Of a stretch of 64,000 nt of DNA, positions 10,829-22,110 are shown one piece after another; within the stretch, counting starts at the first letter, position 1; every line of letters begins with the position of its first letter. A program made the translations under genes and the position numbers. The notes under the pieces are model-generated. The model was not told where the DNA came from. It did not search any database and was given only the letters and a program-made list of their open reading frames with translations. Origin of the DNA: Trametopsis cervina (lineage: Eukaryota > Basidiomycota > Agaricomycetes > Polyporales > Irpicaceae); assembly GCA_022385755.1 (NCBI GenBank), contig MU278355.1:686974-750973 (forward strand), written 5' to 3'.

Positions 10829-13800
10829 ATGGAGCCAGTCGTGTCACCTCAAGTGACCGCAGAGCTCACTCAGATTCTTTCCAATCTTGTGTTGGGAGAT
10901 AACGACATAAGAGCCAGGTACGTCTGAGATCTGTGCGAGTGGACACGGCTAAAACGGTGGAACAGTGCAGAGAGAGCCGTGAATGACCGTCTGGCGCAAA
11001 CACCCCAGCTTTACCTTCTTGCGCTAGCTCAGTTTGCTACCTCAGCGGATACTGAAGTGGTCTGTACGAACTCATGATGGGCAAGTTGAGTTCTAATTTC
11101 CCCTCTAGATGCGCTCATTTTCTCTAGTATTGCTTCGCCGCCTACTCTTCCGTTCGTCAAACGACCAGAGGCTACCACTATACGATCAACTTTCCGCCGA
11201 TAGTTTATCTGCTATCGAGAAACTGCTCTTGCATTCCCTGTTGCACGAACGGTCGTTGGTGGTGAAGCGCAGGGCTGTCGATACTGCCGCGGATCTTGCG
11301 AACAACTCTATGTCGCGCGGGCGGCCATGGCATGCTCTTCAACAGCAAGTATTCTCGATGGCGCAAAGCGAAGACTCTGCAACGCGCGAGAGTGCTTATG
11401 GAGTGTTCTCAGGCTCGCCAAACTTGATCATGGACCTTCAACCAGAGTCTGTCGTCGCCGTCCTACAGAAGGGCTTACAGGATCCTCAGAGTGTTGAGGT
11501 GTGTTTATGGTTTACTATCCCTCCTGCTTCAGACCGCCTAGCAACGCTGCAGCATTGCTCGTTTCTCACACATGAGTGCTGCAGCCGGCGTCGGCGCTTC
11601 TCTTTCTTCGGAGGTCAAGGTATCATGATCAGCTATCCTGCACCGGATTCTCAATGGTCCGATTGCGAACGGCGTATTTGGCTTGGGCCTTCTAGCGGCC
11701 CAGTGACTGAGCCAAGTAACCTAGTGTCGCTGTACACGTCTGCTCATGAACTTTCGTTGTGGCACGTATCTCATCGTTCTCAGCACTAATCAAGGTTAAT
11801 TAGGTACGGCATGCTGCTTTGCGCGCCTCCGTAGCATTCCTATCGGCATCGGACCTAGCTCAACAAGCGCAGATATTGCCACTGTTGTACCCAATGCTAA
11901 ACACACTCCCGTATCTGCCGCATGCACAACTCCCCAGCTTTCTGTCAACGCTGACACCACTCGCATCATCGAATCCTGCTTTATTCGAGCAACATCTTTC
12001 TGCTCTTTTGAAATTCCTGCCAGGCTTGATCCTTCCTTCCGCGGACTCAGGACCAACACCGACAGTATCACGGCCAAATCCGAATGGGTCTCCTAGTTTT
12101 GCCTTTCCTCCACCGTCGGCCTCCGACGATGCCAAAGGAAAGGAGACAGCAGTCGAGGATGAGGACGAAGAGACGACCGAGGTTCGTCGGGCCGCTTTGG
12201 AATTTATGGTCAGCTTGAGCGAGGCCCGGCCATCCATGGTTCGCCGTGTGGATGGTTGGACAGCGGCCGTCGTACGCGGATGCCTAGAAGGCATGGGCGA
12301 GCTTCCCGAAGACGATATGGATATATGGCTTGAAGCTGATGTACGTGCCCTATGAGTGCACTCAACTTGCTCGCTGACTCCAACATAGCCCGCGGAAGAC
12401 CCCACAGATGATGATTACCCTCATGTTTATGAACAGGCCCTGGACCGAATAGCAATTGCACTAGGTGGGAAGGCTGTCCTACCCCCGGCGTTTCAGTACA
12501 TACCTGGCATGTTGGTCAGTCACGACTGGCGGCTGCGCCACGCGGGCCTTATGGCGATTGCAGCCATCGCGGAGGGGACGAATAAGGTGATGCAGAAAGA
12601 GCTAGGAAAAGTGGTTGAGTATGTCGTTGGCTGTTTATCTGGCCTCACGCATCTGACAAGATTTATAGACTGGTCACACCCATGTTTGGTGACACTCATC
12701 CACGCGTGCGATACGCTGCTTGTCAATGCATGTAAGCAGAGTCCTTCAATGCTACGAGAAGAACTGGCGTTAACGCCGTCTGGCACAGTGGCCAATTGTG
12801 CACTGACCTAGAAGTAAGAGCTATGCGCTCACCATCGAATTATGCTGATATCTCTTCCTTAGGAAGTTATCCAAGAAAAATATCATCAACAGCTACTGAA
12901 TGCTTTGATCCATTCATTGGAAGCTGAAGAGCCACGGTGTGTTGTCTGTTGCGTATGCTATAGCAAACCCCTGTAACCTTTACCCTTGCACAAGAGTCCA
13001 TGCACACGCCGCGGCAGCTCTCATCAACTTCTGCGAAGGTGTAGCACGTGATATTCTTCTTCCCTACCTCGATCCGATCGTCGAACGGCTCCTGAAGCTG
13101 CTCAATCCCGGCCAACCTGGGAAGACACCGAAGCGCTACGTGCAAGAGCAAGCGATCACTACTCTAGCTATGGTCGCGGATGCGAGTGAGGCAACGTTTG
13201 CGAAGGTATATCTTTCTGTCGAATTATGTCATGTCTCCACTGCTGAGACTGTGTGTTAGCATTATGCTGCCATCATGCCACTACTATTGAACGTATTGCA
13301 GCACGCGAATACGGGGGAATACAGTAAACTGAGAATGAAGGCAATGGAATGTGCTGGACTCATCGGTAGGCATTCTTTCGTTGAGACTCTGGGAAACACT
13401 TGGCTTACCAAACTATTTACCCCAACGTTTTAGCTATCGCTGTCGGACGTGACGTTTTCAGGCCTGATGCTAATGCTTTTGTAGAGTTGCTTATGAGGGT
13501 ACAAAGTGAGTACCATACACCAATACTTACCGATCCCTTGGTGCGTCGAAGACTATAGTCTGATTCCATTCGACTCGTTTTCAGACAGTCCGTCAGAAGA
13601 GCAAGACCCCATGTTTGGGCACTATCTAATCGCCACCTGGGCCAAAATTTGTCAAGCATTAGGCCCAGAATTCGAACCATACCTTCCCGTCGTTATGCCT
13701 CCTCTGCTGACAGCCGCGGCAGCAAAAGCGGACCTATCTGTTTACGGTGCGCTACATTTTCCAAGGATGGAGAAGATTTTCTGACGATAGGACTGTAGAT

Positions 13801-14587
13801 GAAGATGAGCCTCCGGAGACGAGAGAGGGTTGGGAAACTCTCGCAATGGACGGAAAACATGTTGCAATCAAGACGTCGGCGATTGAAGAAAAATGCCAAG
13901 CCTTTGAGACACTCGTGATATACTGCTCAACACTTGGAAGTCGCTTCGCGCCCTACCTGTCGCAAAGTCTCGAGCTTGTTCTACCTTCTCTGGGGTTCTG
14001 GTTTCATGAGGGCGTTCGAGAAGCCAGTGCTCTGTGAGTACTGAAATCGTCGGAGAGGCACGCCAAAAGAGCTGACCTTAACGCTACATAGTCTGGTTCC
14101 GATGCTTATGGCTTGCGGAAAGAACAGTGGGACCTTGACCCCTCAAATGGTTTCTGCATCTTTTTCACAGATCGTGCATTTCATCAATGTGGAAAACGAC
14201 CCTACCTTCCTCTCTTCCCTATACAAATGCTTTACCGACGCCCTCCGCGTCCTGACCCCTCCAGGCTCGGCTACGATCACCGTCCTGCCACAGGAGATCC
14301 ATGACGCCGCGATTGAAGCTACGAAGAATCAGCTCCAGAATATCGCAGACCGAAGAAAAGCGCGAGCAAATAAGCCAGCGAGCGAGATGGCAGAAGACAA
14401 AGAGGATCTGATGCTGGTAGAGGAGATGGAGGATTTCGCACTGGAAGACATGAGCAAGATGATCGCTTTGCTCGATGCCGGTGGCAGTAATGCAACGAAC
14501 CCTCTATCGATTGCCATATCGAGTGTCAGAGAGCTGGGCTTGCAGTTGCAGCAATGGGATAGCGAAGATGAGGGAGTGGATGATTAG
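10829..14587 (+). CDS. importin beta-3 karyopherin (IPO5/Kap121/Sal3-like)
   Basis: HEAT-repeat nuclear import receptor. Fourteen exons: 10829-10917, 10966-11059, 11109-11498, 11804-12340, 12389-12618, 12669-12731, 12789-12813, 12863-12936, 12995-13205, 13260-13365, 13434-13505, 13585-13746, 13799-14033 and 14092-14587, giving 927 aa. Diagnostic blocks are DWRLRHAGLMAIAAIAEG, THPRVRYAACQCIGQLCTDL, VHAHAAAALINFCEGV, YVQEQAITTLAMVADAS, KAMECAGLIAIAVGRDVFRP and EEKCQAFETLVIYCSTLG. By family knowledge it carries ribosomal proteins, histones and other cargo through the pore under Ran-GTP control. Exon 7 is only 25 nt, and intron 3 is 305 nt against about 50 elsewhere. At 927 aa it is shorter than the roughly 1,090 aa of human and yeast relatives; it ends after an acidic tail, WDSEDEGVDD. 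Confidence 0.92.
11499..11803 (+). other. unusually long intron 3 of the importin gene
   Basis: 305 nt against about 50 nt for its siblings. Joining exon 3 directly to 11804 gives the conserved SVE-VRHAAL junction, so the piece is intronic. It stays open in the exon-3 frame as far as 11789 and has two hairpins: a 9-bp inverted repeat, 11546-11554 with 11577-11585, and a 5-bp GC stem, 11685-11689 with 11697-11701. Confidence 0.75.
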
Positions 14588-15099
14588 AAGACAAACATGG
14601 TTCGGCTTTGGAAATATCTGCGCACGTATTCTTGTAACGGCACGGCTATATAACTAATATGTAATTTGTACTGTCGCAAGATATTACTCCGAGTCATTTC
14701 AATCTAGCATTGAAGAGGTGCGTCAGGCGAGTGCAAATGATGTCTTCTTCCTCTTCTTCGGCTAATATTGGTCATCGTCTATCAAAACCAGTCACTGTAG
14801 TGCGTGTCGTTGTTCCAATATTCCCCAACCTCCATACACAGACCGAGATTATATATAGAGAACAAAATTTCGCCCACCTGAGTGCAGAACTTTGACTTGT
14901 GACGCGTCGCATCTCCACGAATAGGTTGTACCTCACACGCACGTACTGTGCTGACATAGGGAGCTATCGAAACGCGACGTGACACAAAGCACGTGCGCGA
15001 ATGTCACAACAATATTGCATGCTGTCCTTTCGAACTCTGTACCTTCTTGCAGCAATACTACGCGCAACTTTCAGGCCCCTGTACCCGCTACGCTTGGCC
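14588..15099. other. intergenic region
   Basis: 3' flank of the importin gene and upstream region of the next plus-strand gene. No supported gene is visible. An ATG at 15001 is in frame with the next gene and could extend it by 33 hydrophobic-basic residues. Confidence 0.5.
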
Positions 15100-16114
15100 A
15101 TGTCTGCCCAAGAAAAGCGTATACGCGCTCTCAGTAAGCGAATGTTGGAGGGTATGACCAAGGACATAGGAGGCAGTCGGGATGTATGTGGTGCGCCTGA
15201 AGGTGATCTACTCTGATACATCGCTAACATCGATGCTTTGGACTCTGTACAGAATACGTGAATCGGACTATTGTGCCGAGACTTGAGGCAGATGCACCTA
15301 TTCCGCCTTTGCATGTGCTTGCATACACTGTCCGAGTCATTCTTCAGCCTACTCTGCTCGTTGCAGAAGTCCCTCGATTGCTACTCGTTCTTGGCACGAT
15401 TGAACACTACCGAACAACATTTATGGAACGACTCAGGGATATGAAAAGACTCGATAAGCAGATTCGCACACATCAGGGCCAAAATGTCCCGGGTATAGCG
15501 GACGGAGTTGAGCCCGTCCCTCTGACGGATGATGAGAGAAGATATATCATTGAGGTTCTCAAGAAAGACGCAGACATGCGAGCTTTCTTCAGAGAAGGGG
15601 TTAATGGATTCTGTCAGCTGGTAAGTTTATTTAGCCTGCTCATACCATCATAACTTACTGGCATGGTAGCATGCGTGGGATATCTGGTGCTCGCCCAAGC
15701 ACGAGCAGCTGGATGGTCTTCTGAAGATATATTTCCCATGTAGTGAGCTATGGGGAGATGAGGCTGAAGTAATTGAAACCCAATATCTGATTCACGAAGG
15801 CTTGAACGACGATGAGCGTGAAGCACTGCTAGAGTGCGCCGAGATACAGTTAGGGTTGTTGGGGCGGTATCTGGAAGACAAGAAGAAAAAGTACGTGGTT
15901 TATACCACAGTGTCTGCGTTATACAATTTTTAACCGTTATTTCCCCGGTAGACGCAGCCCTGCACCCCTATCCGACGCCTTTCGAGCCCGCTACGCTCTC
16001 CCAGTCGACGCGAAGAAAATCGTGGGGACTACTGAGTGGTACTTAGACGAGCTAGAAAGTTCAGTCGAATATATAGACTCCATGCTTGTATCTCCTGAAT
16101 CTATAGCTTCATAA
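15100..16114 (+). CDS. hypothetical protein, 284 aa
   Basis: Four exons: 15100-15202, 15253-15620, 15670-15890 and 15952-16114; introns are 49-61 nt and the frame is kept throughout. I do not recognise the family. The protein starts basic (AQEKRIRALSKRMLEGM), then has a hydrophobic helix-rich stretch, PLHVLAYTVRVILQP, followed by a charged region and many acidic helices (YLIHEGLNDDEREALLE). A lysine-rich patch is split by the last intron. No signal peptide is evident with this start. The ATG at 15001, in frame upstream, would add LSFRTLYLLAAILRATFRPL, which resembles a targeting or membrane sequence, so the start is open. It sits head-to-tail with the LENG1-like gene (about 190 bp gap). Confidence 0.65.
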
Positions 16115-16306
16115 CGAGCTCATGACCAGCGGACATGGAGGTTACCTCTGTTTCACTAGCATACTTGTTCCTTCTGTGAGGTCCGAATGGCTGGTGGCCA
16201 CAGCGCTAATACCAGGCGTCTATCATCTGCGCCTCCCGCCTCACCGACACAAAACGCTTCCGCGTAACTATTGCGTCTACTACTGTATCCTGGAACCAAG
16301 CTTGCG

Positions 16307-17303
16307 ATGGGGAAACTTAACATTGCTCATCATAAATCCTACCACCCATATCGACGAGATAACATAGAGCGGGTGCGACGAGACGAAGAGGAGGCTCGTC
16401 TCAAGGAGGTCGTACAAGAGGGAAAGATTGCGTTAGCGGTACGTCCATCAGCGTGTGTATGCTGTTTAAGCTGGCTGATCATTGCTACAGGATGCGGAGG
16501 CACGGATAGATGTACTGCGACAACGAGCTGGACTCCCCCAGGCGGGATCATCAGGCCAGACAGCAGTGGAAGAACCACCAGAGGCAGGCCCTTCCTCACT
16601 AACATCTGGTGGTCATATAAACCTCTTTGAAGACCTTGAAAGGGTGAGTCTAGATGAGTGAAGCAGGAAGCCTATTAACTTGAGTGTTGGACTATGTAGC
16701 AGTCGCTTCCCATCTCTATTCGCACAACGTCGAAGTCCAATGCGCCTGCTCCCTCAACAGAGCAAGGCATCCCACTCGCGCCGTCAGAGAAAGATCGAAA
16801 TCCCTGGTACTCTGACCGCGAAAAGGGACCTCCAAAAGAATTAGACGGTAATAAGCAGTGAGTGTCACGACGTTGGTCATAAATACACGCCTGACAAACA
16901 CTCTGTTAGTACGCGAGAACTGGCTCGGAAGTCAGCGCATGATCCACTCACGAGTATCAATCAGCAACTAGCTCGACGATCCGGCGACCATGCTATGTCT
17001 TCTGTTCGCTCCCGTACGGCTGGTCGGCTACAGTCTATACAGCAGAATGCGCCTTCGCAACAGCCGGAAGTGGCTGAGAGGCTCAGCCGCGAGTCGTCGG
17101 AACGTCAACGGGCTCTAGAGCTTATCAGGCGGAAGAAGAGGGAGATGGATGGGAGTGCGACACCTAGTACCGTGAGGAGTGGGATGGGTGGGGGATATGG
17201 GGATGTATTCAACCGCAGAGAGGTCGAGGATGCCCATCGACATCGGGCTTTCGAGTCTCGGAATATTCGTGACAATGAGAGCAGAAACAGTAGGAGGCGA
17301 TGA
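16307..17303 (+). CDS. CIR_N-domain protein, LENG1-like (spliceosome-associated)
   Basis: Four exons: 16307-16438, 16491-16643, 16700-16857 and 16910-17303; 278 aa. The N-terminus, MGKLNIAHHKSYHPYRRDN followed by IERVRRDEEEARLKE, fits the CIR_N domain found in LENG1, Cwc25 and CIR1 relatives: a lysine/tryptophan-type start, then a charged helix beginning V-R-R-D-E. The next helix (EARIDVLRQRAGL) is typical of LENG1. The rest is low-complexity and basic, with NPWYSDREKGPPKE and a final Arg-rich tail. Family knowledge places such proteins with splicing complexes in the nucleus. No enzyme domain is present. I prefer LENG1 to Cwc25 because of overall length and the NPWY segment, but cannot exclude Cwc25. 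Confidence 0.75.
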
Positions 17304-18716
17304 AGTGAGTTCTCGCGTTTAACATTCTAAGAACGGTCATCGACGTGAATTATGCATGTAGGTACCCGTGTAACGTCATCACTCTTGTAACAACACATAC
17401 CTTACACATGAGAATGCTCCGGCCGCCGTCCACGAGTGTCTCTCAGATATTGGGGGAAGCATGAAGCCTTGTCCAGTGCCCTCCCCTCATCACGGATGGA
17501 ATTGCTGACCTGACCCTTGGACACTTGTCTTGAACCACTCGCCACAACCCCGCAAGAATAACGGCTCGCCATTGGATAGATTCAACGACAAATCAAACAG
17601 CATTGCATAATGACTCCATCCTATTCATAAGCTGGGAAATGCAAACAGACGTGCTATGGAAGATACCCCCTAGCGAGTTTAGTTGACATGCGTTCCAGAG
17701 CAGGCCGTGCGTTGTCTATCCAATGTTTGAACGAGGTGCGTCATATGATTCGGGGTTATTTTACTTCTCCTAACGAAACATTCACATTCACCGCCAGAAA
17801 TCTGTCGATATACACAATCCCGAAGAGACGAGTTCAGCTTCTTTTCTGCGAGCGCGCTGTTCGACGGGTGCATTGGAATCAACGATCAATGATTCAGCTG
17901 GGAAAGCACGTTGAGGACCATTGAAAAGCTGCGACGTTACGTACTTTGCGCCGTCATACCCTGGGAGGTAAAGAATCCTTCCAGGTTGCGTCACTTTAGC
18001 TTTCGCGAACAAGGACGTTCGGTATCGCCGTTCCCGACGCCTGTTGGACAGACGAACTGCAAGAACCCTTCGAGGGAACCTGTCGGCTCATCCCGGCAAA
18101 CGGCGAGGGATGCGCGTGACTCCTGTTCCGCGGGCTTAGACCAGGTACGCGTATTCTTAATTGAAGTGGTACATGCGATACCGTATGTTGTCCAAAAAGT
18201 CGTAAATCAGGTTAAGTAGGTTGGTAGCTCTCTGGGCAAAATATTCGGGCCGACAAATAGCGCTAGCTGTACTCGAAAGCTATATAAGCGGTCCACAAAG
18301 CTCCAGTAAGACAGCATCCTCTCTCCCAATCTCTCTCTGACACTGGCTTAGTGGGGTGTAGGTCAACTATCGACTCGGTCATTGCCCACCACAACCTGGG
18401 GATGCTTGTAGCCCATTCACAGTCGTGTTTGAGTGCGCGCTCCGCGTCGTGGCGGCCGCAAGGATCATGGTCGATAGCTGCCCTTACACATCATGGTCTC
18501 ATCACCTTTCCGGGGATTGTTGCCGTTCACCGTGTTCACCGTCGCGTTTGCGGACGAACTGGTACGAAGGCTGTCTTTCAAGTTGCTCCCCGTACTCATA
18601 TTGTTAGCTATCACTTCAACTCCGCCATATTTCACGCTTTCATCGTTCGAACTCAATTCGATGGTCATGCAGCCATACAATGTATTATGTGCTGTAATGT
18701 AATGAGACGATGTAGC
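17304..18716. other. intergenic region with one promoter-like element
   Basis: No intact gene is supported. A TATA element at 18281-18287, followed about 25-60 bp later by a pyrimidine-rich tract, resembles a plus-strand promoter. Downstream, the frame 18493-18702 starts with a signal-peptide-like hydrophobic run, and the opposite strand has a 71-aa frame (18465-18680). Neither can be confirmed. Confidence 0.4.
18281..18287 (+). promoter_or_regulatory. TATA box-like element (TATATAA)
   Basis: The TATATAA sequence is followed by a CT-rich stretch, as at many fungal start sites, but no confirmed gene lies downstream on this strand. Confidence 0.35.
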
Positions 18717-21427
18717 TTATGCATCCTGGACAACTCTTCGCATGGCATCAACCAGCTTTCGCGCCTGATCCCGCTCCTGTAGCGCCTGCTCCAACTCCCT
18801 ACGCAGCTCACAGACTTCCGAAGAGCCCGAGGGATCCATCTGAGTGGCTATGACTGCGCTGTCAAGCGGACTCGTGGGGTAATCGGTTGAGCCATGAGAG
18901 TCGGGGACGACGACCCGTTCGTCTGCGAAACGGCGGAGTTAGCTACACATAGGACGAGAAGGAGCTTAAGAAGGAAAATCACCACTGGAGTAGATGCTGA
19001 TATCGTCATCTACAGTAGGATTGGTCTTTCCAACCTCTACCCCGGTTGATCCAAGAGGTTGCGAGCGGCCATCGCCGGTGTAGTAGTCAAGGATATCTCC
19101 CTCGTCAATCTCATCAGCTTTCAAACCAATCATCTCGCGGGTGCCGTTATTGTATTCGACAGGCGCCTTCAGAGCACTCTGCAATGCTGGCCGTGAATTG
19201 TAATGCGATGCTGCTGGAATCTCTTCCCAATCCGAAGAGTTCGCAGTTGTTCCTGAAGAGAGCGACTCGCTATCCGAAGGGCGTCGATCGCTTTGCGCTG
19301 AGCCATCGTCCCTACGTGTATCTTTGGGCGTGCTGCGTATGCCTTGAGAATGAGACGTGTCTTCCCGAGTACGAGCGGGTGCATTCACCACGCTGGCTTG
19401 CCGAGGACGTTGTGTTCCTGGACCGTTCACAGGCAATGACGCAGCTCGGGGCCTTGGGCCTTCACCGAGCTTCTTACTCGTGGGCTCGTCCGCTTCGTAT
19501 GCCGATGAGATCCTGCCCCAATGATTGACCAACCACGCCATGATCCTGTGTTCTTTGCTAGTTCTATCCCTGGAGCCGTCAAGTGCTGGTGCCTCACCGC
19601 TCGCGGGACGTTTCATGCTGCCGCGTCTCTTCCAATCTCGGCCCCCGAGAATGACGCCGCCGAACGCGCGGGCGATGTCGTGAAGAGCAACGCCGTTGGA
19701 TGTCCTATCTCCGTCTTCTTTGTCGCTGTCGCCCGCAAGGTGCAGAACAGAGCGGATAAACGTCATGAGGTAGATCAACAGGGAGAATTGCCGCCGTGAT
19801 AAGAGAAGTAGAACGTGTCTCGCGACCCGGATTTGAACCCTGAACGAGGGAAGGTCCAGAAATTCGCGCTCTCTTTGGCGCAGACGGTCTGCATAGTTCG
19901 GGGCGTCCTCGTCTTCGCTTGCCTCATTCTCATTCTCGGACTCACTCGCGTCGTCCTCTCCTGTGCGTACGGAGCGGGAACGTTGGGCGCGAGTGACCGA
20001 AGGGGAGACACACCAACACCATAGCGAATCAACCAAAGGACGGGGAATGATGGCGTGTGGAAGGGCCGAGAGATAGGTAACCAGAATGGCGTAAACACTC
20101 TGCGTTGACTCTTGACTCAAGGATGGTGGAGCGACCAAGTGTCCATGAGGTGCGTTCGCCCGCAAAGTCACAAGTTGATCAAACCGTGTCACAAGATCGA
20201 AGAGTTGCTTGCGATCCGGCCGTGAGTTGAAGAAGTTGGACTGCTTCAAACCTATGCATGTGTGTGAATGAGCACTGTTGTCTGGCAGCCAAGTGAACAC
20301 GAGCTTACGTGAAGCAACAAGCTCTTCGATCGCGGCCGCTACAACGGTCGGAACCTGGTGCTGATAACCTCCAATAATCACCGGGGCTAGAGCAAAGTCT
20401 GGCAGGTCGTCAAGGTGTGTCCCAAACAAGTCTAGAAAGAAAGAGTGTCAGGACAATATGATAAAGGACTGAAATGAGCGTGAGACAGCATACGTAAATC
20501 CTTTAATCTCATTTCCCGCTCCTTTCTCCTCTTCTCACTTCTTTCTGTGCGTTCTGATTTCCAACGGGAAGCGCCTGCACCTTCATCCTCCATCTTGTCC
20601 CGAACACAATCCGTCACGGTCTCGTCCTCCTCTTCACCATCCCACATGCTCTTCCTTCGGCCCCGAGAATCGCATGCTCGTGCCACACGTCTTGGAGCAG
20701 GGGCATCAACGGGTGCTTCTATCTCCTGCTTGGTCTCCACCAGAGCAGCAAACTCTCCTTCCTCGAGATCGATGAAATCTGTGATGCGGAACTTTTTGGT
20801 CTCAGTTCGGAGGACTCGCGCGAGTGTGTGAAGCGCGACTGCTTCGGTCGGAAATGGGAAGGGAGCAGCCTTTCGGATGTGAAGCGGGCGTACGGAGGGT
20901 GTAGAACCCCTGGGAGTAGGCACGGACATGCGCGAGGGACCATACGGGCTTGGAAGCGGGCTGATGTCATAGGGCGAGAATGCGCCAGCATAATACGAAT
21001 GTGCGCGGGGATCAACTTGAGATATGGACATGTGAGGCGGTAATCCTTCTATCCCTGGGATTGACGGAGGAACGGCGAAGCTGCTTCTGGGACTGGGTGC
21101 GAGGTGCGATGGCAGAGAGGGGGACGGCACAAACGAGAACGACTGCGGGCCGCTCATATTGGAATGCAACGCGAGCAACAATGCAGCATGGGACTGCTGG
21201 GATATGTGCTGCGACGGCGGAATGGCGGGGTAACTGTTCCTGAGGATGCTTCGAGGGGAAGACGCGTGAGAGGAGCGCGACAAGCCAGACCTAGCTGGAG
21301 CTCGTGAATCTGCAATTGCAGGAGCAGACGGTGCTCTGGGCCTCGATGCCGACATCTGTGAACTCTGCGTTCTGTTGTCGTCTGTAGCCATGCGGTGATG
21401 TTCTTCTTTCTTTTTGAACAGGGGCAT
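18717..21427 (-). CDS. Msb1/Mug8-like protein with degenerate RhoGAP fold
   Basis: Four exons: 20494-21427, 20309-20431, 18983-20251 and 18717-18922; 843 aa. The first ~200 residues are Ser/Pro-rich and disordered. The folded part starts with TEAVALHTLARVLRTETKKF and ITDFIDLEEGEF, continues with HLFGTHLDDLPDFALAPVII, and has RhoGAP-like helices RPDRKQLFDLVTRFDQ, VLLLLSRRQFSLLIYLMTF and NGVALHDIARAFGGVILGG. The C-terminus is a short coiled coil (ELRRELEQALQERDQARKL). The whole matches the fungal Msb1/Mug8 (DUF1708) class, linked in yeast to Cdc42/Rho1 signalling and polarised growth. The usual arginine finger in the G-x5-[LF]-F-R turn is replaced: the protein reads RLKQSNFFNSRPD. It may bind Rho-type GTPases without activating hydrolysis. 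A plain RhoGAP label is the alternative. Confidence 0.75.
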
Positions 21428-22110
21428 AACGTTCAGGTAGTTGCGTGTTTATGTTCGTGACCTGCACGATCCGAAAGCAAAAGGGCTGTAGAATATATAT
21501 GTCAGTCACTGCTGCAGCTCGACTGCATGAATTGTGCGGCTTACAAGGTTGTAAGGAGGCTGCCATCGCCAGCCCTCACACTTATATCGGCTATCCAAGA
21601 CAAGCAAACAGAGCTGACACGGGCAGTGGCTAGTAGAATATGGGTGCCCGTTTTTCGAAGTGGCTGACCCGCATTTCAGGTTTCGGCATGTAGGCATTAT
21701 CCATATCTACGGCTGACGGAAGGCGGGCCTGGAAAGTACAGGAGGAGGTTCTTCATACTGCCGTTTGAAACCTTGAAGACCCAGGAAATAAGTAGCCTGT
21801 GTACGAGAATACTACGGCTTGGTGGACAAACCTAAGCAAGGTCGCCTCCAATTGGGTTGAAAGTGAGCCAGCGTCTATCAGTTCAATGCCGAAACGGCAC
21901 TGTATTCTGTCTCTAGAAAGGTTTGTTACAACGTACTGTATAGCGATTACAACATGCATACAATGCCGAGACTTAAGTGAAGACGTAGCAGCCAAAATTC
22001 ACCACGGCAGAGGAGCACATTACAGTCTATCATTAGAACCAGCACTCATATCTAAAGTCCCATTATTTGTTGTACAGTCGGGTTCACAATATTATCAGCA
22101 CCTGCGCAAT
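21428..22110. other. intergenic region
   Basis: Between the start of the Msb1-like gene and the end of the nuclease gene. Short frames only; nothing recognised. Confidence 0.5.

Noticed and set aside
11499..11789. The exon-3 frame of importin running on to 11789 as coding sequence.
   Set aside because: Homology requires SVE to be followed directly by VRHAALRAS; the extra 97 residues have no family counterpart, so it was treated as intron.
19811..19845. A GGGTTCAAATCC stretch resembling a tRNA T-loop (B box).
   Set aside because: It lies inside the coding exon of the Msb1-like gene, and no A box or cloverleaf partner is present at the right distance.
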